A stretch of DNA of 64,000 nt from Tridacna crocea (GCA_943736015.1 OX031057.1:56936001-57000000), one strand, 5' to 3'. Positions 47,091 to 59,389 are shown, counted from the stretch's first letter. Numbers and translations: made by a program. Notes: a model not told the origin generated them from the letters alone.

Positions 47091-47790
47091 ATAAATTAGA
47101 ATACTATAAATGTCTTTACGTTACGATAATGACGAGATTAAAGTTTATTTTTAAGTATCACCTTTCTGGAAACTGTGCTTCCAGTAGAGATCTTTTAACG
47201 ACACGCTACTGTGCATTCGAATGACTCTTAAGGTTCTTGTATGATTGGCAATGCACAGGAGATCAATTTGACTCGAAAACTTGTTTGAAAAACTTGTACT
47301 GTTACATATCTAGTGATGATCTATAAGCACTAACCAGCTTTCGAAGCAGTATGATAGCATAAAAAACCAGGCCAATCACTGCATGGACCGCAGACATAGA
47401 CAGATTGAACGTGTTGGCGACTTCTCGACTGTGTGTTTGCCAAGTATGTTCACAATCCAACTAGTAGCTTTTTTTCAGGGGATACACATTCATGAGGCCC
47501 ACTGCCCGAATTAAGTAGAGTTCGGTATGTCAATTCCAGCAAAATGTCAAATAAGTGTCTGGTTACACGATAATGTACACAAAAATCGTCAATATTTTTC
47601 GGTATCAAATTCAAATCATTATGCAAATATAAAAAAAAAATCAGCTATCAAAGGAAAAGAAAGATGGATCTTATCAGAAGTAGAAAGGACCCTAAAAAGT
47701 TCTGGGGTATAATAAAAGCGGAGAATACCGGTTGTAGATCAAACTACCCTATTCCACCGGAACAATGGTTAGTACACTTCAAAAAAACTG

Positions 47791-48735
47791 TTGAACCATG
47801 AAACCGAACGAAACGTAACCTATACTATGGAAAGTGCTTTACATCATTATACCATTGAAAATAATTGTGACTTGCTTAATGCACCGATTCGAGATGAAGA
47901 AATAGTTGAAAGTATAAAATCTCTGAAAAATGATAAGTCACCAGGACCAGACGGACTTAGTGCAGAAATTTATAAATACACCTTAGATAATACGTTGCCT
48001 TACCTTAAATCTCTATTCAATGAAATTTTCGAAAATAGTAGAGTTCCAGAAGACTGGTGTTACAGTATAGTTTCGCCAATTCACAAGAAAGGAAGTATGT
48101 CCAATCCTAATAATTATAGAGATATTTCTCTCATTGATTGCGTCTGTAAAATATTTGTTAAAATTTTAGCGAAGCGATTTTCAATTTGGTGCGAAGAGTT
48201 CGAAATAATGGATGAAGCGCAAGCTGGGTTTCGAAAGGGATATTCAACTACAGATAATTCATTTATTCTTATGTCACTAATACAGAAATATTTGTCGAAA
48301 AAGAAAGGACGTTTCTACTGTATTTTCATCGACTTTGAGAAAGCCTTTGACAATGTTATTCATGAAAAATTGTGGGATGCGTTATCGAGTAAAGGTGTCA
48401 GCGGACAGTTTCGTGGTACATTACAGTCTCTGTATAGCCAGTTAAAATCTTGCGTTAAAGTAGGTGATACTTTGACAGAATGTTTCAGTTGTATCGTTGG
48501 CACCCGACAAGGTTGTGCCGGAAGTCCTCAACTTTTTACAATTTTCATCAATCAGCTTGCTGATTTTTTCGATGAAAATATCAAAAAGGGCGTTTCTGTT
48601 TCACCAGATATGCGAGAGTTGAATTTGCTACTTTTTGCAGACGACGTTTCTAGTTTTTCCGACACTGTCATTCAGCTTCAAAGACAAATTGATGGTATTG
48701 CAAAGTTTTCTGATTCTGTAGGTATAAAAAATTAA
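47791..48735 (+). pseudogene. LINE reverse transcriptase
   Basis: 314 codons. KSPGPDG (49-55), AQAGFRKGYSTTDN (143-156), the A motif FIDFEKAFDNV with catalytic Asp181, the B motif GTRQGCAGSPQL, and the C motif LLFADDV (282-285) are all present, so the active-site residues remain. It ends early because of a frameshift in an A-run; the same protein resumes at 48742 in another frame. Confidence 0.88.
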
Positions 48736-49297
48736 CCTTGATAAAAGTAAAATTATGGTCTTTAGAAATGGTGGGGTCATCAAACAAAACGAGAAATGGT
48801 TTCTAAAAGGCAATCAAATCGAAACTGTATCATGGTATAAATATCTGGGTCTACATTTATCTTCGAAACTATCATGGAGCAAATCACATGAAATGCTGTC
48901 CCTACAAGCAATGAAAGCAATAAATCATATATTAAGGGTTCGTAGAAAAATAAGCATTATGGAAATTCAAGATTTATTTAAAATATTTGATTCTGTTGTG
49001 AAACCTATAATCTGCTACGGGGCCCAGATTTGGGGGTATAGTGTCATTAAATAGATTGAAGGAGTCCAAATAAAATTTTGCAAAAAAGTCTGCCATCTTC
49101 CCGAGAACAATTGCGATGTAATGGCACTCGGTGAGTGTGGCAGACTTCCGTTATGCACGTCTTATATGCCGATTTGTGTGAAGTATTGGCTAAAATTAAT
49201 ACGTATGGAAAATACAAGGTATCCAAAGAGCTGTTATGAAATGTTGAGGTAACTTGATTCCGTAGGAAGATACACTTGGGCAACTAATATAAAAAAC

Positions 49298-49846
49298 ATG
49301 CTTTATCTGTATGGTTTTGGTTATGTTTGGATTGCACAGTATGTTGGAAATGATGAAAATTTCATAAGCCTCTTCAAACAAAGAATTGCTGATTGTTTTA
49401 CCCAGCAATGGTTTTCAAATATAGAAAACACACCCAAGGCCCTAACCTACAAACAGTTTAAATCTTTATTACACCCAGAGCTTTATCTCAGTGCCGAAAT
49501 ACCATTTCTTTATAGGAAAATACTATCCAATTTTAGATGCTCTAACCATAGACTTATAATAGAAAAAGGTAGGCATCTCGGAATCGACAGAGAATTGCGT
49601 TACTGCCCTCTTTGTAGAGAAAATAATATTTTGATAGTTGAAAATGAATATCATTTTTTCTTTGAATGTCCGACTTATGAATCTTTACGAGTTAATTATT
49701 TCATTCCATGCTGGCTTCATTGCAAAAATTTAGATGTATTTAACAACATTATGAAGTTAAGTGAATTGTCAACAATTCGCACTGTTGCCAAGTTTCTAGC
49801 TGAGGCATTCAACCTTCGAAAGCATAAACTGAGTAATTTTGAGTGA
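49298..49846 (+). pseudogene. LINE C-terminal domain with zinc knuckle
   Basis: 182 codons after a stop. RYCPLCRENN then EYHFFFECP makes a C-x2-C...H...C knuckle seen at the C-terminus of several LINE clades, probably used in nucleic acid binding. Confidence 0.75.
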
Positions 49847-49969
49847 ATGGGACTTTCATAAAGTATATGTAAATTTTGTCTGTCCATTTATCCATGTATG
49901 TTTTGTGTTCTACCTTTATCTGAGCTTGCTTAAAATTCATTTCAGTAGTCTGGTCGCAATATTGTTTTC

Positions 49970-50255
49970 AATGTTGAAAGCTTTGCTGGAGAGATACTTA
50001 CTTCAGTCAAGCTATTTGTAGTATTCTTGCCTTTTGGTAGAGCCTTACGTTTCGTTTCGGTAAGGCTCCAAGTATGAGGCAGTGATTTTTGTTGTTGTTT
50101 TTGTTTTTCCTTAGTTCTTGTTTTCATGTTCTTGTTGAAAGTTTAGCTGGAGAGATACCTACTCCAGTCATGCTGTATGTAGTATTATTGCCTTTAGGCG
50201 CAGCTTACGTTTCGTTTCGGTAAGGCTCCAAGCATGAGGCAGTGATTTTGTTTTT
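49970..50255 (+). repeat. Tandem duplication in the LINE 3' region
   Basis: Two copies about 160 bases apart of GCTGGAGAGATACYTACTYC...CTTACGTTTCGTTTCGGTAA...GAGGCAGTGATTTT (49985-50090 and 50143-50248). Confidence 0.75.
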
Positions 50256-50820
50256 GTTTTGTTCTGTTTTTCCTTAAAGTTATTGTTTTCATGTTCTTAA
50301 GCATTATATCGGGAAACCATTTAAATTCATTTTCTCAATTGCAGACCAAATTGTTATGAAAATTTTTACGGCTGATTCTATCCAATCCCGTGAACATTAG
50401 CTGACCGGAACATTCCAATTGAGAACTCATCTTGACCTGCACAACTACACTCATTCCAAAAAATAGCTAATAGTTCAGTCCTCAAATTATACTGAACGCT
50501 ATTTTGCTCTCTGATCTTGACCTGCGATATTCTATTAGTCCAAATAGATGGTCTGATCTTGATCTACGTTGATTAATGACCACTAAGCTATTCTTAGCGC
50601 TCTAATGGTTTAGATGCTATGTAGTGCATGTTCAACGCAAAACTCCTCTTGTTATACATATATATCTCCATATAAGTATAATTGTTGTACACTAATAACA
50701 CCTAGTATTCCTCTCTTCTATATATGAATGTTTCACCACGTCTATGTACATGGGCCGGAGGCCTAAATACTCTATTAAGTAAACTATTGTATTATATTGT
50801 ATTGTATTGTATTGTATTGG

Positions 50821-51197
50821 TATCCCCATTTCTCGAACAACAGGCTAATTAGGTCCTTTCGGTACATAGATCTAGTCCCTTCTCAGTGATGCGTAGATGC
50901 AACCGATTCTCCTTAAGCTTTGTACTTGTTGCAGAATCTCATGGTCATCTACATCGATCATAAACTCGTTAATTAAGCAATACACCAAATGTTCTTTTCT
51001 GATCGCTGCCATATTGTCTTAACCCAATGCGAACTAATGTATGTTCGCAATCTCCGAGCAGAGTTGTCGTTCGTTACTCTCACCGTGCATCTCTGCTACT
51101 GGCTAAATGACAAGAATCTTATCAAACCGAGGAAAACATATTTTGTTACTGTTTAACTGTTTCATGATTAACATAATAAAGTAGACAAAAGGAAATA
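50821..51197. other. Intergenic stretch, nothing recognised
   Basis: No repeat family or supported coding sequence. Confidence 0.4.
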
Positions 51198-51536
51198 TTA
51201 TTCCGGATACATTACAGATGAATTCAAACTGATGAATTTACCTGTATACAATGGAACTATTTTTTCAAGCTTCTTTACTGACCAGAATCTTACGCCAACT
51301 GTAACTAGACAAAATTGCTGCGCCCATGAATGATGACAATTTAAACAAAATTGTACAGTCTTACGACAAGAAATTAGAGTTAAAATGTAAACAACGTGAA
51401 GCATTTGTCCATAATATATGAGGTCGGAAAGGAGATTTAATTGTAAATCTGTATGATTGGCCGTATGCTGTTTGAACAGCACACAAAAAAACAATCGGTT
51501 GGTCTTTCTTTCCATGACCGGCGTCTGTGTAGCCAT
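51198..51536 (-). CDS. Possible small ORF, 112 codons, unknown
   Basis: The minus-strand ATG sits in a favourable context (CAAAATGGC) below a stretch with CACGTG-like words; it opens MATQTPVMERKTNR and continues to a stop at 51198. No domain, and the latter half is compositionally like intergenic DNA. If real it may be only a first exon. I cannot exclude chance. Confidence 0.2.
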   Translation of the reverse strand: MATQTPVMERKTNRLFFCVLFKQHTANHTDLQLNLLSDLIYYGQMLHVVYILTLISCRKTVQFCLNCHHSWAQQFCLVTVGVRFWSVKKLEKIVPLYTGKFISLNSSVMYPE

Positions 51537-51539
51537 TTT

Positions 51540-53686
51540 GAGTTATGGTCATGTGAAGAAAATATCACGTGATGACGGACTACTTTCTGAACCAACTACA
51601 GAGGTAAATGGGAATGATCGATCATCTCGTCGTCCACACACGCGCCTTTCAACATATTTCAGCTTCCGTAACCAAACTACGCTTCGCAATCGAAGTCGCT
51701 TTTAGTCAGATTTAAATTCACAAGATAGAAGTCAATTACTTTTGTTAAAAATTCTTAAAATGTAGATGAATATCTAGATCGACAACATTCCCTGATTGTT
51801 TGCGTATAATGACAAAAATATTGGAAAAATTATCAATGTTGTTAATGTCAATGATGTATAAACTACGCACATCGGCATTTTTGCTCTGACGTCATTTTTT
51901 TTCTGATGTTCGGCCTTAATACCGTGCATCAGTTTGCAGCTTGCCCTATTTCACACCGGTAAACCCGATAATGAAATGGCAGGGGTGCTAATGATAAACG
52001 GGTACGGAAGTTTGAGATCATGCGATAGTGGGTATTTCCGTTATTTTCGATATCTTTTTTATGTTACACGCAACCAGCTTAAAAGTGTGGATCAATGGGA
52101 TAACAGAAATGATTGCCATACAATATTCGATTCGAAAATCGAGATATTTGCCATAGAAAACACTTCGTATTATTTTTTTTTTTTCGAAAAATCAATGTTT
52201 TCCGATCACATGCATCATTTTTTAATCATCCGGAATCAAATGTATACCCTACGCTTAATTGTAGTGCACTTATCTATCAGAATGCCAATTTTCGGCCACA
52301 GATTCAGTTTCTGTACAAAACTAGGCGCATTTAAATTGAACCTATTGTAAAATATTTATCAACTGGTATGAGCGGGAAGAATGGCAAGTTGGTAACCTGG
52401 ATGGCAGGGTCTATGTGATCTATGTTAACTGGGATGAGTGGGACAGTGCAAGTACAATAAATGCAAGTTACCCGAATGTCTGCACAATTAAAGCTAGCTC
52501 CGGCCTTATGATATCTAGGAAACGTGTCTCCAGCACCTCTGCATTTACGCAATAATTGAAAATAGTCTGTGCGGCAGTATCATCAAGAAAATGCACGGTT
52601 TCAATAGAGTATAATGGCGTTTTGTGTGGCTATACAAGATGATAATTATTCATTCGTCTTTCACCGATGAGAGGATGATTCTATGCTAGTAGTATGAGTC
52701 GAATGAACAGCCTAAGTTAATGAAATGTGATTATACCATAAGGAATAATGACATCAAACTAATGCTTAATCTGAGCAAGCCAATACCATTTAACTGAACA
52801 TTATAAAGCGCCGTGTGATACGATGTGAAAGTGAGCGTCTTAATCGGCAGCGCTAAATTTTTCTTGTGAGTACAACTAATAATACCTGTAGCGTTTTCAG
52901 AAAGCTGACCATCCTCGAAACTTGTGGTAAGGAATCTGCACCCTCCGTGGTGAATTGAAAATGGTCGGAAATAACATGTTTCCAATAATGTCCACAGAGC
53001 CATAATAAATACGGGCACTTGTATAGATGTTCGTTTGGTGTCAGTTCGGCCACTTTCAACATTATTGCAGTTAAATCGTGGCAGCCAGTGCACATATCCT
53101 TGCTTTTCTGGATTATCTTTTATCAGAATATGCACTTACTTCTTTCCATGCCACTGGCTGCTTTCCTGCTTTACCTTTACCCAAATAATTGTCAACCAGG
53201 GTATAAATAACACGAAATGCCGGGTGATGTTAATGAAGTTTTACTTGATTCTGAATAATACAAAAGAAACTGCAAGATAAATAACAAACAATATAAACCT
53301 ATTCTTATTGCACAATTAGATCTTTTGTCTACATTGTTTATCTGCAGTAAAAGAAATACGCTTACCGGAGAGTGGAGATGAAAACAATTCTATGACTTTG
53401 CAATCAGAGAAAATAAAGGTTACTCGGAGGTGTTGACTGTAATGTCAACACTTGCACGCTGATCAGTACTCTCTCATTCTCACTCGTGAACATATGGATT
53501 ACTAATCACTCAAGACACACTCACTGACATGACAAATGTTAATACATACAGTTAGTGAGGTTATGCAAATTTAGAAATCAAGGTAAAATGATGACTATCT
53601 ACAAATGAACCTATGGTTACATATTGTCCTCCTATGTTGAAATGGCACCCGACATGTCCAATTATTCAAGTAGAACTGTAAATGTA
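51540..53686. other. Intergenic stretch, mostly unrecognised
   Basis: A minus-strand SINE-tail-like piece lies at about 53020-53100 (AATGTTGAAAGTGGC). The plus frame at 51934-52350 has no domain and is rejected. Otherwise nothing seen. Confidence 0.4.
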
Positions 53687-53955
53687 CTAGGACGAAAAAG
53701 AAACGCAGGGTAACCTTTCAAGGTAGTTTAGAGGTGTATAACTTGATTGAGAATTCTATATAATGAATTTTTGTTTACCACTGATCCGTTTTGAATATTT
53801 TGACGAAATTTCATTTCAGTGTGGCCAAAAGGAAGTTTTAGCCCTCTTGCAGGCATTTCTCGATATTTTGACCTGACTGAATTTGATCCGTTTAGGCCAA
53901 GCAATATTATTCTATTTGCTTAGATTAGGTACCCTGCGTTTCGTTTTCGTCCTAG
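53687..53955. mobile_element. MITE with TA duplication, Tc1/mariner-type
   Basis: Ends CTAGGACGAAAAAGAAACGC and (complement) CTAGGACGAAAACGAAACGC, continuing AGGGTA on both sides: 25 of 26 bases match. TA flanks at 53685-53686 and 53956-53957. The 269-bp interior has no frame. Confidence 0.82.
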
Positions 53956-54215
53956 TATGTTATATCAAACAAAGGCACATAACTTTGGAATCACCAGGGC
54001 GTTGAAAAGGCGTAAGGAAAACGCACACAGTGATATATTCATGGAACAAGAAAATCTCCAAAGCGCCAAATATTCGCTGGTGTGAATAATCCAAACTAGC
54101 AATTGATAAAACCTGTAAAGAAAATGAAAAGACTTGTAAATTAATCAAAAAGCATCAATAAGAGAAAATTCCCAATCCAGAATAAAAAGAAAGCACTGAT
54201 ATCACAAACACATAT

Positions 54216-54998
54216 TTACACAAAAAGTTCACAGAAATCGTCCACCGATGAAATAAATGGGATCACCCATTTACCATATCTGTCTGGTTGTCGGCGGTTG
54301 CGAAACGGTGGTCTGGTCAAACGTGGTGGACTGGTGGCAGCAGTTTGGTCTTGGACTGCCGGCTCAGTATTAGCTGGTAGAATGGGCTTATTACCTTGAA
54401 CTTGAGATGGTGTGAACATTGCTGCTGGCGGACTCTCTGGAGGGCTACGGGTACGCATAGGATTGGCGTCATTGCGACCTGAAGGAGTGTTTCTCCTCTG
54501 AGGTATGATGTAACGGGGCACATCAGTATCAGAATCGGTATCGGACTCCGACGACTCTGGCTGCTTCTCTTGACAGTGGCGTGAGTTGTCCTTGCGGACT
54601 TCTCCCGGTCCACCCAAAGGAACGCTATTGAAGGGGAGTAACAGGCCACGATGTAAACATCGCCTGAACTTGTACACAGGAATGTCTGGATTGGGCATCT
54701 CCAGAACAACGTAGGGGCTGGAGTCCCATCGGTCAGCAAGCTTATGCTTGCCCCGGAGGCCAACATACCGGACGAGGACAGTGTCGCCAATCTCTAGCCT
54801 TGTATCCCGGACCTGCTTTTTATAGGCTTCATCATTCTTGGCTGCGTGATTACTGGCCTCTGCTGCAGCGGACCTGTAGGCATACTCCAGTCTATCCCGC
54901 AATCTCGCCATATAAGTCTTATGATCTGAGGTCTGGTCTTTCAGCTGGAGCATACCTAGGTAGGTATCTACAGGGACCCTGGGGTGCCATCCAAACAT
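54216..54998 (-). pseudogene. Gypsy integrase C-terminal part
   Basis: 260 codons: MFGWHPRVPVD follows the integrase core, then LEIGDTVLVRYVGLRGKHKL, an SH3-like integrase C-domain, and a Ser/Pro-rich tail to the stop at 54216. The largest open piece of this element. Confidence 0.8.
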
Positions 54999-55212
54999 AG
55001 ATAATGGGGCGAAAAACCAGTGGAGTCATGCCTGGTACTTTAGTAAGCCTGAACGAGGGGCAACGTAGGTCTTCCAGTAGGCCTTCTGCTCAACTGCTAG
55101 GGTACCCAGCAATCTCTAGTAGAGTCTGGTTGAATCTCACCGCTGAACCGTTCGCCATCGGATGATATGGAGTTGTCCTGGACCTTCTTATCCCTGAAAC
55201 CTTACAAACTTC

Positions 55213-55434
55213 CTATATAACTTTGCTCTCAAAGTTACGGCCCTGATCGCTGTGAAGACGTTCAGGAAAACTGAAAGAACCCATTATAAAGATCCTTTGT
55301 AGTGGTCTGAGCAGTCTGATTACGCACGCAACTGCTTGAGCAAATCGGGTGTAGTGGTCCATAATCACAAGAACATTTTCGATTCCACCCTTGCTTGGTT
55401 CCAGGGAAAGAAAATCCATGCATACAAGCTCCAT
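55213..55434 (-). pseudogene. Gypsy integrase core fragment
   Basis: Contains CMDFLSLEPSKGG (first Asp), IMDHYTRFAQA and LHSDQGRNFES (second Asp). The Glu region falls beyond the break at 55213. Confidence 0.8.
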
Positions 55435-55522
55435 AGGCCTTGTCGTCCGAATAGGGACAAACTCTGCGACTGGATGAGCAGGCCCTTTTCGGACGACACA
55501 GCACTAGCAACTCTCGACCCAC

Positions 55523-55759
55523 TCATTCACTGACTTCTCCATTTAACCTGTAAAAACGCTGCCTTGCCAACCAAAGGGTGTTCTCTTTGCCTTGATGCCC
55601 CCCTGAGTCATGAACACCCCTCAAAGTTAATTCCCGATGGGACTCAGGCAACACCAGCTGTTGTAGTGGTTGTCCATTCAAAGTAGCGGTTCTTAGCAAA
55701 ACTTGGCGGTCGATAACAATGTCTACCCCATTCACAGAAGTAACGTTGGACCTCGACAA
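55523..55759 (-). pseudogene. Gypsy integrase zinc-binding region
   Basis: VHDSGGHQGKENTLWLARQR gives the two His of the H2C2 finger; the Cys pair follows in a broken frame near 55505. Confidence 0.7.
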
Positions 55760-56043
55760 ATTCAGACTTGATACCTCCTCCCCTGGGTCGAAAATCGGTA
55801 CTAAGGAGAGTCAAAACACGGGCAATGGTCCTTGGATTGCTCTACAATCCAATTGACAGAACTTAAATCTCCGGAAGACTAAATCTCCGCACTCCGGATA
55901 TGAGGAGGCACAGTGTCGGAAACACAATCAATCAAAGGGGTAGAGATCATTACAGCCTGAAATACAGCTTTGAGTTCATCATCAAAAACATATCTCCGGG
56001 AAAGACCATTAGAGTGAAGCTTACTGCTATGGTATTCAATAGT

Positions 56044-56391
56044 TCAGTAACTGTTGTAACTGCTCAACTCTGCTAACCAGCGGTGACCTGTCGCATCAAC
56101 TTTGGCAGCGGTAAGAACAAAGATCAGAGGATTATTATCCGTCACGACCTTGAAAGGAGATCCATATAGATAATCCCTAAACTTGTCAGTGACAGACCAT
56201 TTCAAGGCAAGGAACTCCAACTTATGGGCAGGGTATCTGCGTTCTGGTGATCTTAAATCTCTCCTTGCATAGGCAATCACTTTCTTCAATCCTTCTTGAG
56301 TCTGGTACAAAACAGCTCCAAGACCAAGAAAGCTAGCATGAACTAGCATGAACATGGAGTTCAAAAGGCAAAGAATAAGCAGCATAATCAA
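56044..56391 (-). pseudogene. Gypsy RNase H fragment
   Basis: LGAVLYQTQEGLKKVIAYAR and HKLEFLALKW, VVTDNNPLIF are recognisable. The first catalytic Asp position reads His (VHASF), beside a small local duplication (CATGCTAGTTCATGCTAGC). Confidence 0.75.
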
Positions 56392-56706
56392 TAACCGGTG
56401 GGGATGTCAACATCTGCTTAACAGTGTCGAAGCATTCTGCTTTGCATGTTCCCACACCCAAGGCGTGGCTTTCTTCTTAGACTTAGAAGTTTTGGCCTGT
56501 TTGCTTGAAAGGTGGCCTTTAAAGAGACTGTTTAGGAGTTGCACGATTTGTACTTAATTTGCAATGAAACGGCGATAGTAGTAAAAGCATGTAACTCCCA
56601 AAAACTGGCGCAATTCTTTCACGTTTTTAGGGATGGGGCAAGTGTCCACAGCAGATGTCTTTTCTAGATCTGTCCGAATCCCATCCTCGGAAACAATATG
56701 GCCGAA

Positions 56707-57351
56707 TTACTTCACCTGACTAGAACATACACACATGGAGGGTTTGAGACGGAGATTGTGTTCATCGAGCCGTTTAAAGACGGACTCAGCTCTCTGAATA
56801 TGCTCTTGAAAGGTACTCGAAAAGATGAGTATGTCATCAAGAAAGATAAGACATTCTTTGAAATGCATATCCCCTATGCATTTCTCCATCAACCACTGAA
56901 AGGTGGCAGGAGCATTGGTCAAGCCAAAACCCATGCTATTCCACTCATAAAACCCTGGGGGTCCTATGGAAAAGGCGGTAATAGGCTTGTCTTGTTCCTC
57001 TACTTCGCACTGCAAGTAAGCTAAATGAAAATCGATTTTGCTAAAAAAAAACCTTGGGGAGGACAGAACATCTACGGTATCGTCAAATCTTGGAAGCATA
57101 TACGGATCCTTCCTAGTCCTGTTGTTTAGTTTTCTCCAGTCTACGCAGAAGCGTAATGCATCGTTGGGCTTGCGTATCAGGACTATATTGGAGGAATATG
57201 GAGATTCAGACTCTCTAATCACGCCAGCATCAAGTATTTCTTTAACATGCTGTCGAACTTCCCGAAACATGGCTGAAGGAATACGACGATAAGGTTCTTT
57301 AAAACTTTTAATGCTAAATGGGAAAAGGCAGGCTATTTCTGATTTTTCCAC
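56707..57351 (-). pseudogene. Gypsy reverse transcriptase fragment
   Basis: 214 codons: GVIRESESPYSSNIVLIRKP, FSKIDFHLAYLQ (first Asp), GLTNAPATFQWLM and CLIFLDDILIFS (LDD active site). The thumb and tether to RNase H are frame-broken. Confidence 0.85.
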
Positions 57352-57393
57352 ACAGTAATAAATTTGTTATTGTAAGGGCCACTGGTTGTTTAA

Positions 57394-57555
57394 ACCCTTT
57401 TTCACACAATCTGGATTTTTGAGGACCTAACAGTTTCTTCTTGTCCCATAGTGTTTTCTACCCTTCTCATTCTGCAAGTTTTAATTTTTGATTCACATTT
57501 AAATGGTCGCTTGCAAATGCTTTCATTATTTTGGACTTGTCCAAAACTTTGTCAC
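57394..57555. repeat. Degraded family A MITE
   Basis: Left TTAA at 57390-57393; keeps CAAATGCTTTCATTATTTTGG and a partial hairpin arm CTTGTCCCATAGTGTTTTC. More family A debris lies at 57740-57960. Confidence 0.5.
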
Positions 57556-58101
57556 TTGTCACAGAGTTACAGTATTAACTAATTGTAGCCTTGTTTCTGT
57601 TGCTTTGTTGCAATTATCTGAATTATTAGTCTGAAAAACAAAAAGAATATCTCCACTCTTGCAGAATCTAAATCAATCAAAGGCAATTAAAGGTAAAGAG
57701 ATACAAATGTCTTTTAGTTTGCCTGAGTAATGAATTCTTGAAATAGTATGTCATTTTTCCTTTTCCCACAATGGAAATAGTATGTCATTTTTCCTTTTCC
57801 CACAATGGTTTCTAATACAAGCATCCTCTTCTTTGCCCATTACCAACCCAATTCTGATTTTAACAAACAGCTTTAGAAAACCGTGGGAAAAGGTTAGAGA
57901 GTAATTAGCTTATGAAACAGTGTGATAAAAGGAGAAAGAGCTGGTCATCAGAAATACAGCCGATTTCTTTATCAACAATCTTTCAGTTATATTGCCTGGA
58001 TAATAAATTTTGGAAACATTACAAGACGAAGGAAGCGCTAGTTTATTAGTTTACAGTAAAAAGAGTTCAATTCTGTCATCTGCTAAAGTGTATTAATTTA
58101 A

Positions 58102-58321
58102 ATCTCTATCACACAATCCCAACTTTCAACAACCCTTAAGAAGAAAGCTGTGGAAAAAACTTTTGGACAAGGAGAAAATGCCAGTAACCAGAATTTTGTC
58201 CTTCTCCCACAGTGTTTTCTAATCCTTCAAAGAGAGAAATCATCATTTTAGCTGCTTTTAATTTGTCGTCTGCAAATGCTTTCAATTTGGTAACATAAAA
58301 AAAATTGTCGTTTGGTAAAGG
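58102..58321. repeat. Family A MITE, eroded
   Basis: It keeps CTATCACACAATCCC, GACAAGGAGAAAATGCCAGT and GTCGTCTGCAAATGCTTTC; left TTAA at 58098-58101. Confidence 0.6.
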
Positions 58322-58586
58322 AATTTATAATGTCTTAAAAATCAGTCATGTGGTCACAGTGATAAAGGGTGGAAGAAGCGTCAAACTGAGATAACAGTAT
58401 ACAGCCTCAAGCTTTCCATGCCCCCCTCTGCTTTTATCAAAGAAAAACTATTACCAGTACCAGTCAGGACAGTATGAAATATGGACTTAAGTTGTATGAT
58501 AGTCTACAAAAACTGAAAATGTTCCAGTGAAATTTAGGAAACCCTTGGATACAAAAAAAATTGTAGCTGGGTTAACTTCGGGTTAA

Positions 58587-58916
58587 CTCTTTACCAGACA
58601 ACAAAATTCTACATCTGTACATTCAAGAAAAGGGAGAAATGCCTTTTCTTCTTTTATCTGATTTTAATCATCAGAATATTCTCCTTTTCACTCAGTGTTT
58701 TCAAATGTTTTCAGATATTTAGTCACTGCTGTGATTAAGAGAGAAATTTTGGCCGACTTAAGAGCAGTTGTATTCATAGAATGTTAATATGTTTTTGTAT
58801 TTGACTATCACTCTGTCAGAGAGCTCTTTTGATCCAAGTGATATTGAAATTATCAGTACTCAGTAGACGAATACTTTCAAAATAGTCAAATCACAATTAT
58901 GTCATTTGGTAAAGAA
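58587..58916. repeat. Family A-related element, enlarged
   Basis: TTAA at 58583-58586 and 58917-58920; ends CTCTTTACCAGAC and TTTGGTAAAGAA. At 330 bp it is longer than other members and its hairpin is diverged. Confidence 0.55.
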
Positions 58917-59100
58917 TTAATCTCAAATTCTCAAATATTTTATAATATATTGTTGTGAAAATAAAAGAAACATCCTAAAAGACTCTTTATTATCAGTCTG
59001 GATACTTTTCATGCATTTAAGATTAACTAAAAATATTTACAGATTGTAAAGTGAGAATATTAGTAGTAATTATTAATATCTCCTTTTATCATAATGTTAA

Positions 59101-59319
59101 CTCTTTACCACACAATCCCGACTTTTAACGACCCTGAGAAAGAAGCCTGTTGAAAACATTGTAGGAAAAGGAGAAAATGCTGGTAACCAGCATTTTCTCC
59201 TTTTCCCACAATGTTTTCTACCCTTCCCGATACAAGTTTCAAGTTTTCAGCCATTTTTATAATGTCGTCTGCAAATGCTTTGAATTCGGACCAGTCCAAG
59301 ATTTTGTCGTCTGGTAAAG
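59101..59319. repeat. Family A MITE, well preserved
   Basis: TTAA at 59097-59100 and 59320-59323. Left end CTCTTTACCACAC, right end TCTGGTAAAG. The central hairpin is nearly perfect, meeting at TGGTAACCA. Confidence 0.85.
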
Positions 59320-59389
59320 TTAAAGAATATTTCTCAACCTTTTATAATTATGGACTACAGTTTATCATATTAATGTAAAAATCAGAATG

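Larger units (their letters stand above)
47530..50820 (+). mobile_element. Decayed LINE with (TATTG)n tail
   Basis: Plus-strand order: linker with KDPKKFWGIIKAENTG (near 47690), reverse transcriptase (47791-48735), thumb and connection (48755-49054), C-terminal domain with CPLC...H...C knuckle (49298-49846), about 940 bases of 3' region, and a tail of TATTG repeats at 50785-50820. Frameshifts near 47790 and in the A-run at 48726, stops near 49052 and 49250. No endonuclease; the 5' end is truncated. Confidence 0.85.
54216..57351 (-). mobile_element. Broken Ty3/Gypsy retrotransposon, pol region
   Basis: Minus-strand order RT, RNase H, zinc-binding integrase N-domain, integrase core, integrase C-domain, which is the Ty3/Gypsy order. 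Gag, protease and LTRs are not seen; it starts abruptly near 57351. At least four frame breaks. Confidence 0.85.

Noticed and set aside
51934-52350. Plus-strand 138-codon frame
   Set aside because: No domain, a second long frame overlaps it, and composition matches the surrounding noncoding DNA.
53370-53445. Minus-strand internal exon (AG at 53446, GTAAGC at about 53369)
   Set aside because: Open in only one frame for 75 bases, with no partner exon or recognisable peptide.
54317-54790. Minus-strand frame of 157 codons
   Set aside because: Overlaps the Gypsy integrase C-terminal frame; the other frame has the recognisable GDTVLVRY strand.
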